A stretch of 64,000 nt of DNA from Bacteroides gallinarum DSM 18171 = JCM 13658 (GCF_000374365.1 NZ_KB894130.1:1-64000), one strand, 5' to 3'; shown: positions 30,217-39,240, counted from the first letter of the stretch. Program-made: numbers and translations. Notes: generated by a model not told the origin, from the letters alone.

Positions 30217-33200
30217 CGCTTAAGTGCTATTCCTTTAGTGTTCAATGTATCAATACCGCTTTTCATGGCATACATGTATTCCTTGATTTCCACAAGGTTA
30301 GAAGTATAATTATCTATGTTTGCCAAGTGGTTAAGAGCATCCCTGCTTTGACTTTCGATAGCCTTAGCCGTTTTGTCTATATTCGTAGTTGATGAAAGAT
30401 TGGCGAAAGAGTAACTTAATAAGCTCTCAATTCCATTAGCCATACGGGAAACGTTCTCATTAAGAGTATATGTATGGCTTTGAATAACAGCCAATCGTCC
30501 GTTATTTTCGTCTACGGAGTCTTGAGAAGCGGTTGCAATACCTTTTTGCGAGGCTTCACGGGTGGAATCTTCCGACTGTGCCAAATCAATTCCGGCATCC
30601 TTAAAATATCCATTAACCGTACTTAGTATGTTTTCAAGTGCCGGAAGATTTCTTTCATAATCATCAATCAATGAACCAGTACGATTTGCCACCTGTTTCA
30701 TTAATTCTTCTTCACTTAACTTTCCGCTTGCATATTTTTCGTAAAGCTTTGCGATATCATCATCAAAATCTCCAATAACTTTGTCAAGGACAATAGTACG
30801 CATCATGTCAGACACAATATCCCTGAATGTGTCAGAAGCATAATCCTTAAAACTATCTAAGGCATCTTTTCCATTATCCAGCCAATCCCACAGGCTATCC
30901 ACGACATTGTCTACCAATGGCTCATACAAGGAGCTTACATACTCATGCAATTGTTCTATGTATTCGTCGTATTGCTCACGAAGCTCTATCAAGGCTTCAA
31001 GGGTTTCTTTAGTCTGACCGACAAGCTTATCGCCATAATTGTCAATAAGAGATTGCGCCAGTTCTTTATTAATTAATCCTTCATCATCAAATAATTCACC
31101 TAAGCCCTGATTCCTTGCCCACGTAGCAAGGTCTTCCGTTTTTTGAGAATGCCCACCGATACCAGTACCAAGAAATCCACTGCTTTTTTTTCTTGTTTCG
31201 ATACGAAGATTATTAATAGCAGCAGTCATACCTTCGTCATAATCGCCCTGTCCCCATATATTTTTCCAGTCATCCCACCATGACAAAGGAGATAAATTAC
31301 CCATTACCCAATTGAACGCCCCTGTAAGCCAGCCTCCCCCACTCTGATTCTGGTAAACAGCTTGTGATTCCATTGCCTTGTCTACATAAGCCTCATATAC
31401 TTCATCATGTACCTTTTTGTAGTCGCGGAGGTTTCGCAAGTTGTCGGTAGAGAACCATCCAGCCTCCGCCTGCTGTGCTTCAAGCGCGGCAATGCGATAT
31501 TGATTGACCGCATCGGTAAGCGCATTTATTTCTTTGGCTTTTTCTGCATACGCTTCGTATTGTTTGAAAGCCTTATTACTCCCAAGCTCACTAATTTCTT
31601 GGAGTAATTGAATCGCCGATGATATTATAGTAAGTATTACAGAGGCTTTTTCTATTGTAGATATTGATTTGGATGCAGCCTCAGAAACACCTTTTATTGC
31701 AGATGATGAATTATCGACCAACGTCATAATTCCATCCACCATTTGCAATGTAGAAGATGCGATTTCCCCTGCCGTCGAAAGAATTTCTCCTGCAACTCCA
31801 CCGACAGCATCTCCCAAGTCTTCAAACCCGTGTTCTACTTTCTGTAATGTTTTATACAGGTCTTGCCATTCTTTAATACTTCTCTTATTCGGAGATGCTG
31901 TATTCTCATTATTAGATTTACCTATCTGCTCGTTTAATGTATTAATCTTTGCACGAAGTTCTGCCAGTTCTGGACTGTTTGGAGAAAGAAACTCCATCCG
32001 TTCCAGTTCTTTTTCTGCATCGGTAAGTAACCGTTGGAGCTCTCTCAAACTCATATCTGCAATACTATCAGCCCACGACTGGAACGAGTCTTCACGCATG
32101 GCAAACTCTTTGTCTATGGATTTCAGTGTTTCATCACGTTGATATGCCAACTCATCCTTTTGCGCACCAGTAGCACCGGCCTTTTCCAGCTTCTCTAAAT
32201 CCCTTTGATATTGTTTTTCCGCATTCAAACGCTTAGTTGCATAATCCTGATATTTAGAGAGAATTTCATTATAATATGCGGCTATTTCATTAGCTTGTTT
32301 CTGAATAACAGCTTTATTTATAATACCAAATATAGATGTATCAACTGACACGGAAGAAGCATCAAATATCCGTTTTTTGTAGTTTTTATCTTTTGACGCT
32401 TTGGCATTTTCCTCTGCCTCAAATATTTGCCTTTGAACATCTACAATCTTACTGATGTAATCCTGCTTCTGTTTTTCTATGGTTTGTAGTTCTTTTTTAT
32501 TATTTAATCTGCGTTGCGCTTGTTCCTTTTCAAAGCCATCCTGCATTGCATCAATACGGGCTTGCTCTTCTTGATTTCCCAAATCTATCTCAAGACGAAC
32601 ACGTTCACGGCTACTTTTATTGCGTAAATCCGCAATATGTTGCAGTTGCTCTGTGTAAGTATTAATATCTTTCATCCCTAAGCCGTTACCATTACCAGAG
32701 ACAAAAGCAGTGACATCAATAGACTCAATCAACGCATTATTAGCATCCTTCAATGCCTCTACTGCTTTTTTATTTTCTTGTAAGGCCTTCATTCTCTTAT
32801 TGTACTCAGCCGCCTCAGAAGTCAATGCCTGTGTTACTATAGTAGTGCCTATGGGAGTATAACCCGATGTAGCTGTACCGTTTAAAGTTTTTTCCCTATT
32901 TCGATTTGTCCAATTGGTATCTGCATTTATCGCTTTTTGTAATTGATAAATTTTATTATAGTTTTCTTCTATAATTTTCATTGCTGCCCTTGCTTGTGCA
33001 GCTTTCAATATATTATCGGTTAGATTTCTATACGCAGAAGCAGCATCTCCAGCAAGAATAGCTTCATTTGACAAATTGTTAAAGTAAGAAGGATACTTCT
33101 TTTGTAATTCGTCCGCGGCAGCATTTCTTTCCTTTAATGATTTTGCATGATTTTGCGTAGCTTGATACAAAGCATCCAATTCTACACGCTCTCTTGCTGA

Positions 33201-34394
33201 ATCTTTAGCCCCTTCAGACATAATCTTGCTAAGATTCTGCTGATAAGTCGCCATTTCCGACAAGGCATCCTTAGCTTTAAATAATCCAGCAATCCAATCC
33301 ACAACTTTGCCCCCATACAATGTCAACAATGTAATGCCTACCGTCAAAGCACTCTGCCAACTAAATATAGAAGATACAACTTGTTTCCATACCGGGACAG
33401 CCTTCTGCCCACTATTTTTTAAGGCTTCATATTGTATTTTGGCTCTTTTAATTTCATCTGCAAGTATAGGCAGGTTATTTGAAATAGCGAGGAAAAAAGT
33501 ATTCCAACTAACTGCCAACGAAGGAAGTTCGCGCCCTACTTGTTGAATAGACATATTTAACCCATTCCAACCACTTGCATAATTTCCAACATTTCTTGCA
33601 TGTACCCCAATAGTCGAATCCAACGATTTTATCTTTGCATCCGCCTGATTAATGGATGCCAATAATTCTCTCCCAAAAGGAGAATTACGTTCTTCTTCCG
33701 TCAACTGCCGGTATGTAGTACGCATCCTACCAAGGGACTGCGAAAGGGCGTCCATGGAAGTCGCAGCCGCATTATCCAACTTAGCATTATTGTTTAAAGC
33801 CTGCCTAACCTCTGCCAATGCCGCTTTATGGGTAAGCAATGAATTATTAAGTTGTTCTAAACGTTTTTGTTGATTAACAGAAAGAGCCTGATTATTTGAT
33901 TGATGTTTTGTAAGCTGTTTTATTTCTGCGTTTATCAATCGAATGGCGTTTTGCTCCTCAAGCATACGTTTTATATTCTGTTCTCGCGTACCTATTATGG
34001 AATTTATCTCATTCGCCAAATCGTCATACGCTTTAGCCTGTGCCTGTACACTTGCCGTTTCCGTGTTATTGGCAGTCGTATTTACAGTATTGCTATTTGA
34101 AGGGCTTACCCCCATATTCTTAGAGACCTGCTCCTGTGCTTTGACAATCTTTTCCGCGGCATCATTAATCCTTTTTGTAGAAATCAGAATCTTACCTTCT
34201 GCTTCACTAACTTTGGTTACCAAAGCATCATATTGCTCGGATAATGATTTTAAACGCGCCTCAAGACCTTTAGCAATATCAATATCTACTTTAACATTGA
34301 TACCCTTTAAAGCTTTCTTTATATTCTCAATCTCCTCCCTTAATAGGTGCAGTTTTTTTATATCACTATCTACGCTTGCAAATATCCCTGCCAT
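30213..34394 (-). CDS. Tail tape measure protein
   Basis: A 1393-residue protein, mostly helical and coiled coil (KKLHLLREEIENIKKALKG; EARLKSLSEQYDALVTKVSE), with hydrophobic segments SALTVGITLLTLYGGKVVDW and ASVILTIISSAIQLLQEI. It is by far the longest gene of the prophage and lies before Dit and Tal. It sets tail length and reaches the host membrane on infection. Size suggests a tail of roughly 200 nm by the usual 0.15 nm per residue rule, which is an estimate only. Confidence 0.93.
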   Translation of the reverse strand: MAGIFASVDSDIKKLHLLREEIENIKKALKGINVKVDIDIAKGLEARLKSLSEQYDALVTKVSEAEGKILISTKRINDAAEKIVKAQEQVSKNMGVSPSNSNTVNTTANNTETASVQAQAKAYDDLANEINSIIGTREQNIKRMLEEQNAIRLINAEIKQLTKHQSNNQALSVNQQKRLEQLNNSLLTHKAALAEVRQALNNNAKLDNAAATSMDALSQSLGRMRTTYRQLTEEERNSPFGRELLASINQADAKIKSLDSTIGVHARNVGNYASGWNGLNMSIQQVGRELPSLAVSWNTFFLAISNNLPILADEIKRAKIQYEALKNSGQKAVPVWKQVVSSIFSWQSALTVGITLLTLYGGKVVDWIAGLFKAKDALSEMATYQQNLSKIMSEGAKDSARERVELDALYQATQNHAKSLKERNAAADELQKKYPSYFNNLSNEAILAGDAASAYRNLTDNILKAAQARAAMKIIEENYNKIYQLQKAINADTNWTNRNREKTLNGTATSGYTPIGTTIVTQALTSEAAEYNKRMKALQENKKAVEALKDANNALIESIDVTAFVSGNGNGLGMKDINTYTEQLQHIADLRNKSSRERVRLEIDLGNQEEQARIDAMQDGFEKEQAQRRLNNKKELQTIEKQKQDYISKIVDVQRQIFEAEENAKASKDKNYKKRIFDASSVSVDTSIFGIINKAVIQKQANEIAAYYNEILSKYQDYATKRLNAEKQYQRDLEKLEKAGATGAQKDELAYQRDETLKSIDKEFAMREDSFQSWADSIADMSLRELQRLLTDAEKELERMEFLSPNSPELAELRAKINTLNEQIGKSNNENTASPNKRSIKEWQDLYKTLQKVEHGFEDLGDAVGGVAGEILSTAGEIASSTLQMVDGIMTLVDNSSSAIKGVSEAASKSISTIEKASVILTIISSAIQLLQEISELGSNKAFKQYEAYAEKAKEINALTDAVNQYRIAALEAQQAEAGWFSTDNLRNLRDYKKVHDEVYEAYVDKAMESQAVYQNQSGGGWLTGAFNWVMGNLSPLSWWDDWKNIWGQGDYDEGMTAAINNLRIETRKKSSGFLGTGIGGHSQKTEDLATWARNQGLGELFDDEGLINKELAQSLIDNYGDKLVGQTKETLEALIELREQYDEYIEQLHEYVSSLYEPLVDNVVDSLWDWLDNGKDALDSFKDYASDTFRDIVSDMMRTIVLDKVIGDFDDDIAKLYEKYASGKLSEEELMKQVANRTGSLIDDYERNLPALENILSTVNGYFKDAGIDLAQSEDSTREASQKGIATASQDSVDENNGRLAVIQSHTYTLNENVSRMANGIESLLSYSFANLSSTTNIDKTAKAIESQSRDALNHLANIDNYTSNLVEIKEYMYAMKSGIDTLNTKGIALKR

Positions 34395-34396
34395 AA

Positions 34397-34816
34397 TTAC
34401 TTAAATATTTTTTTATTAATCATCCTTTCTGCATAAAGAATTGCGGAATCCATAACATCAAAGCCCTTTGATTGTACAAAACTTGCATACTCCATGCCGT
34501 CAGCCAGGTAAAGCCCGTCATCTTCCTTTTCGTGATACTGCAAATAATAGGTGGTCTTCTGTACGGCTTCCATGTTTGTCCCTTTCCCATAGACCTCCAG
34601 TGCTACAATCTTTCCGTCACGCACGACACAGAACCCAGGAGCTTTACGCAGTCGCCATGTGTGGTTTTTATAAACTTTTGGATATTTGGGTGAGCCACTT
34701 GCATTATATGCTACCCGTATAGCATCCCGTCCTATCTCAATCAATTTATTGAAATAAGTATTTTCTATTTGTTCTTCAAGTTCATTTAATCCCGAAATAT
34801 CACCCTTGAACTCCAT
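34397..34816 (-). CDS. HK97 gp10-like or tail-assembly protein (139 residues)
   Basis: MEFKGDISGLNELEEQIENT followed by FNKLIEIGRDAIRVAYNAS, a central beta part (GFCVVRDGKIVALEVYGKGT), and a C-terminal helix DSAILYAERMI. The pattern helix, YP.-type loop, beta, helix is that of gp10-like neck proteins, but the position is after the tail chaperones and before the tape measure. It has its own late promoter and a short leader of about 10 nt. The role is uncertain. Confidence 0.55.
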   Translation of the reverse strand: MEFKGDISGLNELEEQIENTYFNKLIEIGRDAIRVAYNASGSPKYPKVYKNHTWRLRKAPGFCVVRDGKIVALEVYGKGTNMEAVQKTTYYLQYHEKEDDGLYLADGMEYASFVQSKGFDVMDSAILYAERMINKKIFK

Positions 34817-34832
34817 AGCCTACATTTTCTCG

Positions 34833-34906
34833 TAAAGGTATCACCATACCTGCCTTTTGCCTAAGAAATCAAGGACGCAAAACAAACAATAGAGAGAAGG
34901 TTTGTT
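34833..34906 (-). promoter_or_regulatory. Late promoter with upstream dyad (copy C)
   Basis: On minus the -7 box is TACCTTTA (34833-34840), one mismatch from TAnnTTTG. Exactly 40 bp upstream lies AACAAAC (34881-34887) / GTTTGTT (34900-34906) with a 12-bp spacer. It would start transcription near 34826, 10 nt before the ATG of the gp10-like gene that leads into tape measure, Dit and Tal. Confidence 0.7.
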
Positions 34907-34971
34907 ATTTATAGAAAAACAGTCCCTAAACGTATAGAAACTGCTTGTTATGAGGTATCATTATAATAAAA

Positions 34972-35006
34972 AATAAAGCCCCGAATCTTTCGACCGGGGC
35001 TTTATT
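34972..35006. terminator. Strong intrinsic terminator
   Basis: A 12-bp perfect stem AATAAAGCCCCG (34972-34983) / CGGGGCTTTATT (34995-35006) with an 11-nt loop. T-rich sequence follows on the minus strand. It terminates the one-gene unit 35006-35245; the base of the stem overlaps the stop codon. The same stem would also work on plus. Confidence 0.85.
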
Positions 35007-35245
35007 CATTTTTCCATTTCCACGAACTCTTTTAATCTGTACAGCCTATCAATTGCCGGATTATAAAAAGCATCTGGATAGTGCTGCTTAATATCGTTGA
35101 TATTCGCCCGAACATACAGAGACGTATCATAGATGTGTTCGGACTCCGACAGGGTAGCTTCCTTGGGTAATTGTGCGGTTTCTGCCCAGTGCATGATTGC
35201 CTTAACGCTTTCTTCGTCGTATGCGTACTTACTTTCTTGTGCCAT
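35006..35245 (-). CDS. Small protein in its own transcription unit (moron candidate)
   Basis: A 79-residue protein (MAQESKYAYDEESVKAIMHW...) with a conserved-looking VRANINDIKQHYPDAFYNPA IDRLYR core. I recall the pattern from a family labelled DUF6965, with unknown function, in Bacteroidales phages and chromosomes. A -7 box TATCTTTG (35263-35270 on minus) lies 18 bp upstream and the terminator at 34972-35006 immediately follows, so it is a promoter-gene-terminator cassette between two tail genes. Such cassettes are often expressed from the prophage. Confidence 0.65.
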   Translation of the reverse strand: MAQESKYAYDEESVKAIMHWAETAQLPKEATLSESEHIYDTSLYVRANINDIKQHYPDAFYNPAIDRLYRLKEFVEMEK

Positions 35246-35262
35246 ATAAGATTATTTTTCGG

Positions 35263-35297
35263 CAAAGATAGCTATTTCCCCTTAATCACTCATCAAA
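35263..35297 (-). promoter_or_regulatory. Promoter of the 35006-35245 cassette
   Basis: On minus, TATCTTTG (35263-35270) is a perfect TAnnTTTG -7 box. A TTTG (35294-35297) lies 23 bp upstream, slightly beyond the usual 19-21 bp for the -33 box. No AACAAAC dyad is present, so its control differs from the late promoters. Confidence 0.65.
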
Positions 35298-35540
35298 CTT
35301 TCGATTGTTGAACATTTCCTTATCCGACACCTCCTGCATAACCTCACCAAATACAGTATGTAATTTATCTTTTTGCATTATTACCAAATTACGGTAAGGG
35401 ATACGGTATAAGACATCATCATAAGACAGATGCAGATTTTCCATGAACGTTGCAATCTGTCCGAGAAAGCAAGCATTCCCTGCTACTTCTGTTTTGCTGT
35501 CAGACTTCGCACGTTCTTCGACAAAGCTGACAGCTTGCAA
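35286..35540 (-). CDS. Tail assembly chaperone, second frame (GT-type extension)
   Basis: The open frame from TTG 35540 to 35286 has no ATG near its start and a TGA just upstream, so by itself it has no good start. It begins at the -1 slippery heptamer within the upstream chaperone frame (35483-35860). Read through by -1 shift it would give a fused GT protein of roughly 190 residues. The sequence continues helical and acidic (LQAVSFVEERAKSDSKTEVA; MQEVSDKEMF). This is the lambda gpG/gpGT arrangement, upstream of the tape measure. Confidence 0.75.
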   Translation of the reverse strand: MQAVSFVEERAKSDSKTEVAGNACFLGQIATFMENLHLSYDDVLYRIPYRNLVIMQKDKLHTVFGEVMQEVSDKEMFNNRKFDE

Positions 35541-35860
35541 AAATTTTCAGCAGAAATCATAGAGAAAGCTGTTTCCAAACCTTGAACAACCTCATCAAAT
35601 GTTCCGTAAGACAATTCCTTGAACAATTTATCATCTCCTTGAATAAACCAAGATAAGGCATGCGCAGCAGCTTCTATATTTTTCAATGATACAAGTATAT
35701 CGTGAACGGTTTTACACTCCGGAAGGTCAGAAAGATAATACCCAGCACCGGCTATCTTGTAGATTGTCGGTGAAGATATAACATAACTCTTATTATTGAT
35801 GATAATTGTTTCAAAATCAGCTCCTATAATAGAGCCATTTACAATTTTTGAAGCATTCAT
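35483..35860 (-). CDS. Tail assembly chaperone (gpG-like)
   Basis: A 125-residue protein from ATG 35860 (a TTG six bases upstream is possible). The N-terminal part is beta rich (FETIIINNKSYVISSPTIYK) and the rest helical (SLKNIEAAAHALSWFIQGDD; GTFDEVVQGLETAFSMIS). It lies directly after the major tail protein, as gpG does, and its 3' part contains the slippery heptamer. It presumably binds the tape measure before the tail tube assembles. Confidence 0.75.
   Translation of the reverse strand: MNASKIVNGSIIGADFETIIINNKSYVISSPTIYKIAGAGYYLSDLPECKTVHDILVSLKNIEAAAHALSWFIQGDDKLFKELSYGTFDEVVQGLETAFSMISAENFCKLSALSKNVRSLTAKQK
35540..35546 (-). other. Programmed -1 frameshift site (AAATTTT)
   Basis: On minus the sequence is GCT GAA AAT TTT TGC, in the gpG frame. 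The heptamer A AAT TTT follows the X-XXY-YYZ rule, so slipped tRNAs re-pair on AAA TTT and the next codon is TTG at 35540, which opens the second frame. The overlap of the two frames is 58 nt (35483-35540), typical of lambda G-T pairs. Efficiency and any stimulating structure are unknown. Confidence 0.85.
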
Positions 35861-35881
35861 ACGCAATTAATTAAATAAATA

Positions 35882-35906
35882 GGGGTGTATAAAATGATTA
35901 CACCCC
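35882..35906 (-). terminator. Hairpin after the major tail protein gene
   Basis: GGGGTGTA (35882-35889) and TACACCCC (35899-35906) form an 8-bp stem in the gap between the major tail protein and the chaperone gene. On minus it is followed by TATTTATTT. A partial terminator here would keep tail-tube mRNA more abundant than chaperone mRNA. Confidence 0.65.
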
Positions 35907-35929
35907 CTTATCCTGAAAACTATTCCTGG

Positions 35930-36508
35930 CTAAATAGTAGGCTTACTCTTGGAAGAAATGCCAGAAGCATCCGCAGACATTTTAAGCGCAGCATCGACCT
36001 TTTCGCCATCAAATAAATAATCGCTTTTAACGCCCTCACTCGGATTCTCCATAGCGACAGCAGTAACACCCAAGCCTATATTTTTTTCGGCCATTGTTCC
36101 CTTGGCAATAACCGCTGCATTTGTAAAGACTACATAATTGCCTGTTTTTGTCTGTCCTACAATGCCCTTATTCACAATTCCCGGAGTGTCTGATGCCGAC
36201 CAACCCGCATCCGTATCAACCTTATCACCACCTTGCAAATCAATCTTGTCATCAAATGTATATTCTCCCATTGTGAACGCAATAGTTTTTGCCCCCTTCT
36301 GGGTTACATCACGGTAATAGATATTACCCGAAAGCTCATTGATATAATCGGTGTAGGTAGGGTCGTCCTCTGTGTACTGCCAAGTATCCTGATGTGAGTT
36401 TTTCACTTCTGTGGCCGTACCAAGCCATGTCTTCAATGAGGTTTTAGTTACAGCTTCTGTGAACACATCGCCGTACCATATTTTTTTAATTCCAATAAAT
36501 GGTTTCAT
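35930..36508 (-). CDS. Major tail (tube) protein
   Basis: A 192-residue protein just before the chaperone pair. Beta-rich, with MKPFIGIKKIWYGDVFTEAV, TEVKNSHQDTWQYTEDDPTY, AKTIAFTMGEYTFDDKIDLQ, which fits the phage tail tube fold, and a C-terminal flexible Ser/Lys tail. Position between neck proteins and chaperones is the main support. Confidence 0.8.
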   Translation of the reverse strand: MKPFIGIKKIWYGDVFTEAVTKTSLKTWLGTATEVKNSHQDTWQYTEDDPTYTDYINELSGNIYYRDVTQKGAKTIAFTMGEYTFDDKIDLQGGDKVDTDAGWSASDTPGIVNKGIVGQTKTGNYVVFTNAAVIAKGTMAEKNIGLGVTAVAMENPSEGVKSDYLFDGEKVDAALKMSADASGISSKSKPTI

Positions 36509-36515
36509 AATCTTC

Positions 36516-36905
36516 TCAATTTACGTTTAACACTTCAAATAATAATTTCACATTAACAAAATGACAATTCAACTCTACATCTTCCTCGACCCCATGACTT
36601 TCAACAGAATACTGATACCATGAATCTTTATAATGCCCAACTGCATCATTCAACGTTTCAACAGCTAATTCTTCAAGTTCGCCAAGCCTTTTCAAATTTG
36701 CATTCTGCTTATAATCTGGGACGCAGAAATTAACTTCAATAAACCCTCTGTTCCAATAGGTGTCCGGTGTCTGACGTTTGGCGAGAACTACAATCCGCTC
36801 CGTATCTACTTTCTTTTTAGGGAAAGACCAGTCACGATATAGCGGAAGGCCAAAGACTTTACAATCATTGTAAACGATAGTGCCGGCATCTGATGATGTA
36901 ATCAT
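36516..36905 (-). CDS. Tail completion / neck protein
   Basis: A 129-residue protein whose ATG 36905 overlaps the stop of the preceding connector gene. It starts MITSSDAGTIVYNDCKVFGL and has a helical middle (ANLKRLGELEELAVETLNDA) and a beta C-terminus. The position between head-closure and tail tube genes identifies it as a tail terminator or completion candidate of the gpU kind. An in-frame TTG at 36911 is less likely. Confidence 0.6.
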   Translation of the reverse strand: MITSSDAGTIVYNDCKVFGLPLYRDWSFPKKKVDTERIVVLAKRQTPDTYWNRGFIEVNFCVPDYKQNANLKRLGELEELAVETLNDAVGHYKDSWYQYSVESHGVEEDVELNCHFVNVKLLFEVLNVN

Positions 36906-37228
36906 ATCCAAATCTCCGAATAATTAAAGTAATTACATGTTTTGGGATTTCTTGCTATACCCTCAGCTTTTATCACTTCATCGTTCATACAACGGATACG
37001 CATGCCGTCTTTAATGCCTCCACCCTCATAAACTATATGGCAATGCGACATATACATTTCTCCATTATCTGACTTTAATTCCTGAGTACCGTCATCGTCA
37101 CACCGGCAAGCACCTATGGTTTTCCACATATTCTCCTCCGGTTTTACAATAATCTGTCCGTCAGAATCATACTCAGGTTCTTGTTCTACTAAGACTTGCA
37201 ATATGTGAGGAGAAAAGTACATTACCAT
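36902..37228 (-). CDS. Head-closure protein candidate
   Basis: A 108-residue beta-rich protein (ILQVLVEQEPEYDSDGQIIV; ACRCDDDGTQELKSDNGEMY). The fold-like pattern suits the small barrel of head-closure proteins (Hc1 type). Starts at ATG 37228 within the end of the adaptor gene (overlap) and its stop overlaps the next ATG. A second in-frame ATG lies at 37222. Confidence 0.6.
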   Translation of the reverse strand: MVMYFSPHILQVLVEQEPEYDSDGQIIVKPEENMWKTIGACRCDDDGTQELKSDNGEMYMSHCHIVYEGGGIKDGMRIRCMNDEVIKAEGIARNPKTCNYFNYSEIWI

Positions 37229-37560
37229 ATATCAGATACATCTTTAACCACACTCAGACCAACAATTGAAGCAGTTTCCTCATTCAAGTCAATGCCATAT
37301 TTTTTCAGCAGAAGTTTAATATGAGACTTAATTGAATCAGCACTCCACGATGCAGAAAATCCATTCTCGTTTACCGACGTGGGATGGAGAATGTTTTTCT
37401 CAATAAAGCTATCAATCAATACTCCGATAGACCTTTTATCATCAGTAGAAGCTTCCTTATCTGCGCTAAACCCAAAGTCTAATGCAAAGTCAGAAGCCCC
37501 TACATCGGACATTTCGCCGATGTAGGAAAATCTCTGCTTTATGTAGTCTGCAATTGTCAT
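37222..37560 (-). CDS. Head-tail adaptor candidate
   Basis: A 112-residue helical protein (MTIADYIKQRFSYIGEMSDV..., SIGVLIDSFIEKNILHPTSV, SIKSHIKLLLKKYGIDLNEE). Adaptor proteins of the gp6/gp15 type are short helical bundles that dock on the portal, and this one follows the capsid gene. I recall the DUF6706 label for similar proteins. Its ATG 37560 overlaps the capsid stop. Confidence 0.6.
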   Translation of the reverse strand: MTIADYIKQRFSYIGEMSDVGASDFALDFGFSADKEASTDDKRSIGVLIDSFIEKNILHPTSVNENGFSASWSADSIKSHIKLLLKKYGIDLNEETASIVGLSVVKDVSDIW

Positions 37561-38666
37561 TATTGCTCTACTGTCAATGAATAGATACCATTAATTTCCG
37601 TAATGATAGGTAGTGACAACGACTGCGCCTTCGTGAACTCAACCCCATTGGAATTGTCTGTTTCACCTTTGCCCCACTGAGAAATCCTAATTCTTCCATA
37701 ATTGGAATAGGTCACACCGGGTTCTTGTCTTAGTTCATTGTCAGCATAAGCATTTTTGATAACCCCTAACTTGCCAGCCGGAACAAACACTAAATTCTTG
37801 TCATTCCAAGGAGAATAATCAGTCAGTTTTCCATTGTTTTGAATTCGGGTCGTTCGCCTAATAATTTCGAACACCGGAAAACCATTTTGGCGCATAAATT
37901 CATTCATGTTCGACAACAATAGCGGGGTAGATGATTTATCCGTACCAAAAACGACCTGCTTCATCTTCTTATTTCTAAGAATATACGACAAACGTTTCGG
38001 CGAGAGAAGAATTTTCTCAAGTGTTACCTTATCCTGAGAAGCATCCAGTACCATTTGAATGTCCTCAAAACAGTCTACATTGTTTTGATTCCCATCAGTC
38101 CAATCCAATGTTACCGATGCTATATTTTCTGCGGGCATTTTGTGGTCTATATTACCACGAACACCACCTTCCGGGTTATTCTTCCCATCAAAGGTGAAAA
38201 TACCTTTATTGGATAAAGCCCCTAAGAAGATAATATCAAGTTTGGCCTGCACAGACCCTACAACCTTACTTACATTACCCCACATCAGATTGATAAGCTG
38301 TTGTGTTTTCTGATTATCAGTAAGCATACGGGAATCGAGTATTTGGAGCACTTTCCGATATTCCTCAATCGGCATAGAATAACTCATCTGATGAGTCAGC
38401 ACCTTTTGCTTCAATGTTTCCAAACCATCCGTCCCCATAATAGGCTCTTTACCCTTAGAGTCTAAAGTGGCGGCAGCCACGCTTAAATTGTACTGCCCAA
38501 TCAGCTCTTCAAAGTTTAGCCCAATCGTAGGCGTGTCCCAATCCAAATATTTCTCATAAATGTTTTGGTCGAACAATCTTTTACGCAACTCCGATGCCGC
38601 GTCTATACGAACTTGTACCTGTTTCGTAAGTTCGCCAAAAATAGAACTATAAAATAATCCTGCCAT
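37560..38666 (-). CDS. Major capsid protein (phage lambda E family)
   Basis: A 368-residue protein. It has an N-terminal helical arm, MSYSMPIEEYRKVLQILDSR, LMWGNVSKVVGSVQAKLDII, and the C-terminal P-domain end VTYSNYGRIRISQWGKGETD ... AQSLSLPIITEINGIYSLTV, typical of the lambda gpE-like HK97-fold capsid proteins. It forms the icosahedral shell. It lies downstream of the scaffold-like gene and the decoration candidate, and upstream of three connectors. Confidence 0.85.
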   Translation of the reverse strand: MAGLFYSSIFGELTKQVQVRIDAASELRKRLFDQNIYEKYLDWDTPTIGLNFEELIGQYNLSVAAATLDSKGKEPIMGTDGLETLKQKVLTHQMSYSMPIEEYRKVLQILDSRMLTDNQKTQQLINLMWGNVSKVVGSVQAKLDIIFLGALSNKGIFTFDGKNNPEGGVRGNIDHKMPAENIASVTLDWTDGNQNNVDCFEDIQMVLDASQDKVTLEKILLSPKRLSYILRNKKMKQVVFGTDKSSTPLLLSNMNEFMRQNGFPVFEIIRRTTRIQNNGKLTDYSPWNDKNLVFVPAGKLGVIKNAYADNELRQEPGVTYSNYGRIRISQWGKGETDNSNGVEFTKAQSLSLPIITEINGIYSLTVEQ

Positions 38667-38677
38667 AACTTACCTCC

Positions 38678-39229
38678 TTATTGTCTAATATACTTGATAG
38701 ACGGGTTATTTTTCATACTATATCCTACCAACCAATCCCCTGGAATAGGATAAGCCACATCTTTCAAGATTAATACCTCATATCCTGCGGATACAGTTTG
38801 GAAGGACATATTTTTAGTGAAAACAAAATCTGTCTCAACAACAGCGTCCGGCAAATCCTCACCAATACCAAGAATAGCCCCAGCGACAGCCGTATCAGCA
38901 GCAGCGGCTAAGGTCAACACATCATAATCCGCGTTACTTGAATCAATAGAATTTATGCTTTGCCCACCTACCGTTTCGGATTTTACAGCAAAACTTCCTT
39001 TCTTAATGCGGGGGTTAGTTGTAGTCCCTCCACTAATAACCTCAACCGCTTTACAGATTTTACATTCCATTTTTGCAAAATCAAGCTTAAGAGGGGTTCC
39101 TTTCTTGACAATAGTCCCCTCCGGTAAATCAGTAGTTAGCTTGAAGTCTCCAGGGAGAACACCACACTCTCCTCTCCAAAAAACCGGAAAGTTTCCCTCA
39201 ATTTGTACTTTTCCAAATACTACACCCAT
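38678..39229 (-). CDS. Head decoration / head-fibre candidate
   Basis: A 183-residue beta-rich protein (MGVVFGKVQIEGNFPVFWRG; PLKLDFAKMECKICKAVEVI; VLTLAAAADTAVAGAILGIG). It lies between the scaffold-like gene and the capsid gene, where many siphophages encode decoration proteins, and similar Bacteroides phage genes are labelled head fibre. The label is tentative. Confidence 0.55.
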   Translation of the reverse strand: MGVVFGKVQIEGNFPVFWRGECGVLPGDFKLTTDLPEGTIVKKGTPLKLDFAKMECKICKAVEVISGGTTTNPRIKKGSFAVKSETVGGQSINSIDSSNADYDVLTLAAAADTAVAGAILGIGEDLPDAVVETDFVFTKNMSFQTVSAGYEVLILKDVAYPIPGDWLVGYSMKNNPSIKYIRQ

Positions 39230-39240
39230 AATTTTAAAAT

